10,134 nt of DNA from Nitrosomonadales bacterium (GTDB taxonomy: Bacteria; Pseudomonadota; Gammaproteobacteria; Burkholderiales; Nitrosomonadaceae): the NCBI GenBank assembly GCA_004525885.1, contig SPBV01000054.1, forward strand, positions 1 to 10,134, written 5' to 3'. The position numbers were made by a program, and so were the translations under genes. The notes below the pieces were generated by a model. It searched no databases and had not been told where the DNA came from. It saw only the letters and a list, made by a program, of their open reading frames with translations. Shown in pieces: positions 7,140 through 10,134 of the stretch (position 1 is its first letter; every line of letters begins with the position of its first letter).

Positions 7140-7604
7140 ATGGCAATTCACAAAATAAACTTCTTTCTTAGCGCACTCAAAGATGCGCCTGAACATCAAG
7201 AACTGTTTACCTACGTCGATCGAATATCCGAAATGCAACGAGCATTCATGGAAATTGTCACCCCTCAATTAGCAAAGCCCTGCTCCCTAGGTAAATTTAC
7301 AGATGGAAAGTTAACCATATTAGTAGGGAATGGAGCAGTCGCAGCAAAACTCAAGCAAATCCTACCATCTTTACTATCAAAATTTCATAAAATGGGCTAT
7401 GTTGAGGTTACTGCAATTCAAATTACTGTGCAAGCAAATTACTACACATGCAACGCGGATAACTTGTCCTGTGAGAAACCAGAAATAAGCCAATCTGGCA
7501 CAGAAAACCTGAGTAAATTTGCTGCTAATTTACCCCCATCCCCATTAAAAACAGCTGTTAAATCAATGCTAAATAACCGAACTAAGTCGCCAAAGGAATC
7601 TTAA
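7140..7604 (+). CDS. DUF721 / DciA-like protein
   Basis: I place the start at ATG 7140 (154 residues, MAIHKINFF...). The frame is also open from a GTG at 7101 with 13 more residues, and neither start has a strong ribosome binding site. The ATG fits the usual beginning of the family, a short basic segment before the first helix. Features of DUF721 are visible: a helix ending in a segment like MQRAFMEIVTPQLAKPC, then the beta strand GKLTILVGNGAVAAKLKQILPSLL, then VTAIQITVQ. In the protein LTILVGNGAVAAKLKQ corresponds to the L-x-V-x-V-x-(S/G)-x-A-W-A-x-x-L region, with the Trp replaced. Some DUF721 proteins are DciA, the loader or partner of replicative helicase DnaB; whether this short betaproteobacterial form does so is not known to me. 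The last 45 residues are Ser/Pro/Lys-rich and probably disordered. The gene diverges from the M23 gene, a common arrangement in this group. Confidence 0.7.
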   Translation: MAIHKINFFLSALKDAPEHQELFTYVDRISEMQRAFMEIVTPQLAKPCSLGKFTDGKLTILVGNGAVAAKLKQILPSLLSKFHKMGYVEVTAIQITVQANYYTCNADNLSCEKPEISQSGTENLSKFAANLPPSPLKTAVKSMLNNRTKSPKES

Positions 7605-8057
7605 CTCGACTGTGTAAACAACCCAAGGAAAGTAGAAATTATCTAACTATCCAAATTGCATTGCTTTTTATGGTGTTTTTTGTTGTTGTAATTGCCTGAG
7701 CCAAATATTAGACATCGGAACATAAAACCCCTTTCTTGAATCTTATTGACTTGAAACTGAGCTTTGTAGTTTAAAGAAAAACTAACCCTCTTTTCAGAAT
7801 CAAAAATTGAAAATTAGTACGCGGCATTTTCAGATCTTCAAATTGAATTGAGAACTAGCAGCATATGGACTAAAGATAAGTACAACTACGATATAAAGAT
7901 ATGTAGGCAATTTGGGCGCGCGCACCTTGGTATTCCAATGAATTTTACGCTGTGCTAGAATTATATGCTCCAAAAAAACACTTCCTTCAGTTAGTAGACG
8001 TAAACAGCTGTGTTGTTCATATGCAAGGATACGACAACATCAGACAACTTCACAAAA
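7605..8057. other. Gene-free spacer between DUF721 gene and tRNA-Phe
   Basis: These 453 bases are AT-rich and stop-rich; I see no coding frame with a family signature on either strand. There is no clear terminator for the DUF721 gene. A CG-alternating patch (7914-7926) precedes the likely tRNA promoter. In related genomes I would expect lpxC next to the DUF721 gene, and it is absent here, so this may be old rearranged sequence. That is an inference. Confidence 0.5.
7953..7961 (+). promoter_or_regulatory. Candidate extended -10 promoter for tRNA-Phe
   Basis: TG (7953-7954), one base, then TAGAAT (7956-7961) form an extended -10. The -35 region at 17 bases reads TTCCAA (7933-7938) and is weak; TTGGTA (7927-7932) is too far. 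Transcription would begin near 7968, giving about 90 bases of 5' leader to be removed by RNase P. Confidence 0.35.
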
Positions 8058-8133
<76 letters not shown>

Positions 8134-8142
8134 AATAAAACA

Positions 8143-8191
8143 AAGGGTCTACAGATCTATATCCTGTCGGCTTCCTGTGGGCTCTTTTTTT
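8143..8191 (+). terminator. Terminator of tRNA-Phe
   Basis: AAGGGTCTACAG (8143-8154) pairs with CTGTGGGCTCTT (8175-8186), a 12-pair stem with three G-T wobbles, with a 20-base loop and a T-run (8185-8191). The T-run overlaps by one base the stop codon of the recombinase remnant on the other strand. Confidence 0.7.
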
Positions 8192-8361
8192 CATTTGTGT
8201 AATTTTGGTGTAATTGGGACAGAAAACGACATAATTTTTTTGTAGCGATCTTCCAGATTATCCATCTCTGTACTGATATGTTCGCCGTTCTGATGAGCAT
8301 AGCGTTCAATCATAGACAACGTCTTGTGACCTGAAATACGCTTTACTGTTGACAGATCATA
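8191..8361 (-). pseudogene. C-terminal remnant of a tyrosine recombinase (phage-type integrase)
   Basis: The minus strand read from 8361 to the TGA at 8193-8191 encodes 56 residues starting YDLSTVKRISGHKT. This fits the end of a tyrosine recombinase: SGHKT holds the conserved histidine of the second catalytic box (L-G-H), and MIERYAH holds the nucleophile tyrosine; a charged tail ending in KLHK closes the protein. The upstream catalytic Arg (HxLRHT) and Lys boxes and the DNA-binding domains are missing. The frame stays open only to a TAA at 8391-8389, and the sequence beyond about 8362 no longer looks like an integrase, so the gene is truncated at its 5' side. Its 3' end points at tRNA-Phe, the typical orientation of integrases that target tRNA genes. 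It cannot be active. Confidence 0.85.
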
Positions 8362-8392
8362 GGGCCGGAATCCCTTCGATTTCGCCGGTTAG

Positions 8393-8541
8393 GCCACCGC
8401 ATCACCTGAGGTTGACTTACGCTTGGCCGCAAAATGGCTAGGTTACTTCGGGGTGGCCAGGGTGGGTGGTTTTTTAGCGAAAGGATAGCGTATACTCCTA
8501 TACCCCATGGCGATCACAAATCTATTAAAGTCTACATGCCT
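8393..8541 (+). pseudogene. Degraded C-terminal fragment of a probable IS4-type transposase
   Basis: In one plus-strand frame 8393-8485 encodes 31 residues including LAAKWLGYFG and VARVGGFLAKG, then TAG at 8486. This resembles the end of IS4/Tn5-like transposases, where a helix is followed by LGGFLxRK-x-DG-x-PG-x-x-x-LWRG. After a frame change the next frame reads RKDS...TPWRSQIY (about 8478-8525), consistent with the rest of that motif. No start, DDE residues or clear terminal inverted repeats are present. The match is short, so the family is tentative. It abuts the recombinase remnant in opposite orientation, which suggests one element cut into the other. Confidence 0.35.
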
Positions 8542-8580
8542 AAATTAAAGCTGCCCAGCATATTTATCATTATAAATTCA

Positions 8581-8589
8581 TGGGATAAT
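8581..8589 (+). promoter_or_regulatory. Candidate extended -10 promoter of the sulfatase gene
   Basis: TG plus one base (8581-8583) precedes GATAAT (8584-8589), five of six matches to the -10 consensus. The -35 region (TATTTA, 8561-8566) is poor. It would give a leader of about 26 bases. An alternative -10, TATAAA at 8571-8576, also lacks a good -35. Confidence 0.35.
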
Positions 8590-8621
8590 TACGTATTTCA
8601 ATAACCTGCGGGAGAAGAAAG

Positions 8622-10134
8622 ATGAGGTTTATTTTAAAAACATGTTCCCCATTGCTTGGATTAGCCTTGTTACTGGCCTTCTGGATAGGGCCGGTTTCCG
8701 CAGTACAACAAAAGCCCAATATCCTCGTTATCTGGGGTGATGATATTGGCTACTCGAACATCAGCGTAAACAATCAGGGCATGATGGGTTACAAGACACC
8801 TAATATCGACCGCATCGCGCATGAAGGTGCCGTATTTACGGACTGGTACGCACAGCAATCTTGTACTGCCGGTAGAGCAGCCTTTATTCTCGGGCAACAT
8901 CCTTTTCGAACCGGGCTGCTGACAATTGGTATGCCAGGATCAGAGCAGGGTATTAAAGCTAACCAACCCACCATTGCCGAACTCTTAAAACCACTAGGCT
9001 ATACTTCCGGTCAATTTGGCAAAAATCACCTCGGTGATCGTGATGAAATGATACCCACCAATCATGGTTTTGATGAATTCTTCGGAAATCTTTATCACCT
9101 AAATGCTGAGGAAGAACCTGAGACTTACTACTATCCAAAAAATAAAGAGTTTCACAAAAAATATGGCCCACGTGGCGTTCTTCACTCTTATTCTGATGGC
9201 AAAATAGTAGATACCGGTCCGATGACCAGAAAAAGAATGGAAACAGCGGATGATGAATTTACCAATGCCGCCATCGATTTTATCGAACGCGCTCACGCTC
9301 AGGGCAAACCATTTTTTGTCTGGTTAAGCGCCACTCGAATGCACGTCTGGACTCGCCTCAAACCGGAAAGTGAAGGTGTAACAGGGATTGGTCTATATGC
9401 CGATGGTATGGTTGAACATGATAAATCGATTGGTACTGTACTAGCGAAATTAGACGAGCTGGGAATTGCTGATAACACGATTGTTATGTATTCCACAGAC
9501 AACGGCGCTGAAAAGTTTACCTGGCCTGATGGTGGAACAACGCCATTTTATGGCGAGAAAGGTACTACATGGGAAGGGGGTTTTCGTGTGCCGAGTGCGA
9601 TTCGCTGGCCCGGGGTGATTAAACCCGGAACAATAGAAAACAACATCTATTCTCATGAAGACATGATGCCAACGCTGCTTGCAGCAGCAGGTGTACCTGA
9701 TGTTAAGGAAAAACTGCTTAAAGGTTATAAAGCCGGTGACAAGACTTTTAAAGCTCATCTTGATGGTTATAATATGATGCCCTTCTGGAAGGACGAAGTG
9801 AAAGCCGATCCCCGGAAAGAAATCTTCTATTTCGATCAGAGCGGAAATTTGAACGCCGTCCGTTATGAAGACTGGAAGCTAAATTTTTCGATAACGGAAG
9901 GTGCGATAAATACGGCTTATCGCAAAACACCAGCATGGCCAATCTTGATTAATCTTCGTGCGGATCCTTATGAAACAGCCTGGAAAGATTCATCCATGTA
10001 CATTCGCTGGTTTGCCGATAATATGTGGACGTTTGTTCCGGCTCAAGTAATTACGGGTAAATTTTTGAAATCATTTATTGAGTTTCCACCGGTTCAAGGT
10101 TCATCCTTAGGGATAGATAAAGTAATGAAGCAAC
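8622..10134 (+). CDS. Secreted type I sulfatase (arylsulfatase family), 3' end beyond the window
   Basis: The frame opens at ATG 8622 with GGGAG (8610-8614) 7 bases upstream and runs 504 codons to the window edge without a stop. Residues 1-27 are a Sec signal peptide with a probable cut after VSA. Sulfatase motifs follow in order: metal ligands Asp40-Asp41 in WGDDIGY; Cys81 in CTAGRAA, the C-x-A-x-R formylglycine site with Arg85; Lys134 and His136 in GKNHLGD; His241 in TRMH; Asp293-Asn294 in STDNGAE; Lys313 in GEKGTTWEGGFRVP. All residues needed for sulfate ester cleavage appear present. Cys81 must be oxidised by a formylglycine-generating enzyme or an anaerobic maturase, not seen here. The end (WFADNMWTFVPAQ, later GIDKVMKQ) is near the usual C-terminus, so perhaps only 10-30 residues are missing. 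The substrate cannot be told. Its place directly behind a recombinase and transposase scar suggests acquisition by transfer. Confidence 0.93.
   Translation, partial: MRFILKTCSPLLGLALLLAFWIGPVSAVQQKPNILVIWGDDIGYSNISVNNQGMMGYKTPNIDRIAHEGAVFTDWYAQQSCTAGRAAFILGQHPFRTGLLTIGMPGSEQGIKANQPTIAELLKPLGYTSGQFGKNHLGDRDEMIPTNHGFDEFFGNLYHLNAEEEPETYYYPKNKEFHKKYGPRGVLHSYSDGKIVDTGPMTRKRMETADDEFTNAAIDFIERAHAQGKPFFVWLSATRMHVWTRLKPESEGVTGIGLYADGMVEHDKSIGTVLAKLDELGIADNTIVMYSTDNGAEKFTWPDGGTTPFYGEKGTTWEGGFRVPSAIRWPGVIKPGTIENNIYSHEDMMPTLLAAAGVPDVKEKLLKGYKAGDKTFKAHLDGYNMMPFWKDEVKADPRKEIFYFDQSGNLNAVRYEDWKLNFSITEGAINTAYRKTPAWPILINLRADPYETAWKDSSMYIRWFADNMWTFVPAQVITGKFLKSFIEFPPVQGSSLGIDKVMKQ

Noticed and set aside
8392..8398. 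GGCCACC at the recombinase/transposase junction repeats the end of tRNA-Phe (8126-8132), as an att site might
   Set aside because: Only 7 bases are exact and the flanks differ by an inserted base; too short to claim as an attachment repeat.
8670..9942. Several minus-strand open frames of 60-102 codons
   Set aside because: They are antisense shadows of the sulfatase, which has a full set of family motifs on the plus strand; none has a ribosome binding site or family signature.

Overview
The window looks like chromosome of a moderately AT-rich Gram-negative bacterium, most likely a betaproteobacterium and possibly of the Nitrosomonas group. That placement is inferred from protein character and from the block DUF721/DciA-like gene, M23 peptidase, secA, which I know from the cell-division/lpxC neighbourhood of Betaproteobacteria. 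There is no 16S rRNA here to confirm it. Outer-membrane features (lipobox, OmpA-type peptidoglycan-binding domain) fit a diderm cell.

Layout. Bases 1-189 are the 3' end of a gene resembling rubredoxin:NAD reductase. A spacer with a nested inverted repeat and a good sigma70-type promoter leads to a Tat-exported transglutaminase-like protein (472-1569) whose expected nucleophile Cys is Ser. A 416-base spacer follows, with a 13-base motif that also occurs upstream of the transglutaminase gene, then a VWA-OmpA lipoprotein (1986-3131) with a strong terminator. Convergent to these two genes lie secA (3267-6008, minus) and, upstream of it, an M23/LytM-type peptidase (6105-7022, minus). A strong terminator sits between those two, leaving only about 34 bases before the secA start. 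A DUF721/DciA-like gene (7140-7604, plus) diverges from the M23 gene.

The right-hand third is a junction region. A 453-base gene-free stretch leads to tRNA-Phe(GAA) (8058-8133) with its terminator. Directly behind the tRNA lie the C-terminal tail of a tyrosine recombinase on the minus strand (8191-8361) and what looks like a degraded IS4-type transposase tail on the plus strand. This is the usual scar of an integrated element at a tRNA gene. Next comes a nearly complete secreted type I sulfatase (8622 to the window end), which may be accessory cargo.

Functional themes: the left and middle genes mostly concern the cell envelope and protein export (Tat-exported protein, peptidoglycan-anchored lipoprotein, SecA, M23 peptidase). 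The sulfatase and recombinase scar look accessory. I did not find an obviously new multi-gene system. The best leads are the Cys-to-Ser change, the shared 13-base promoter motif, the cramped secA 5' region and the tRNA-Phe integration scar.
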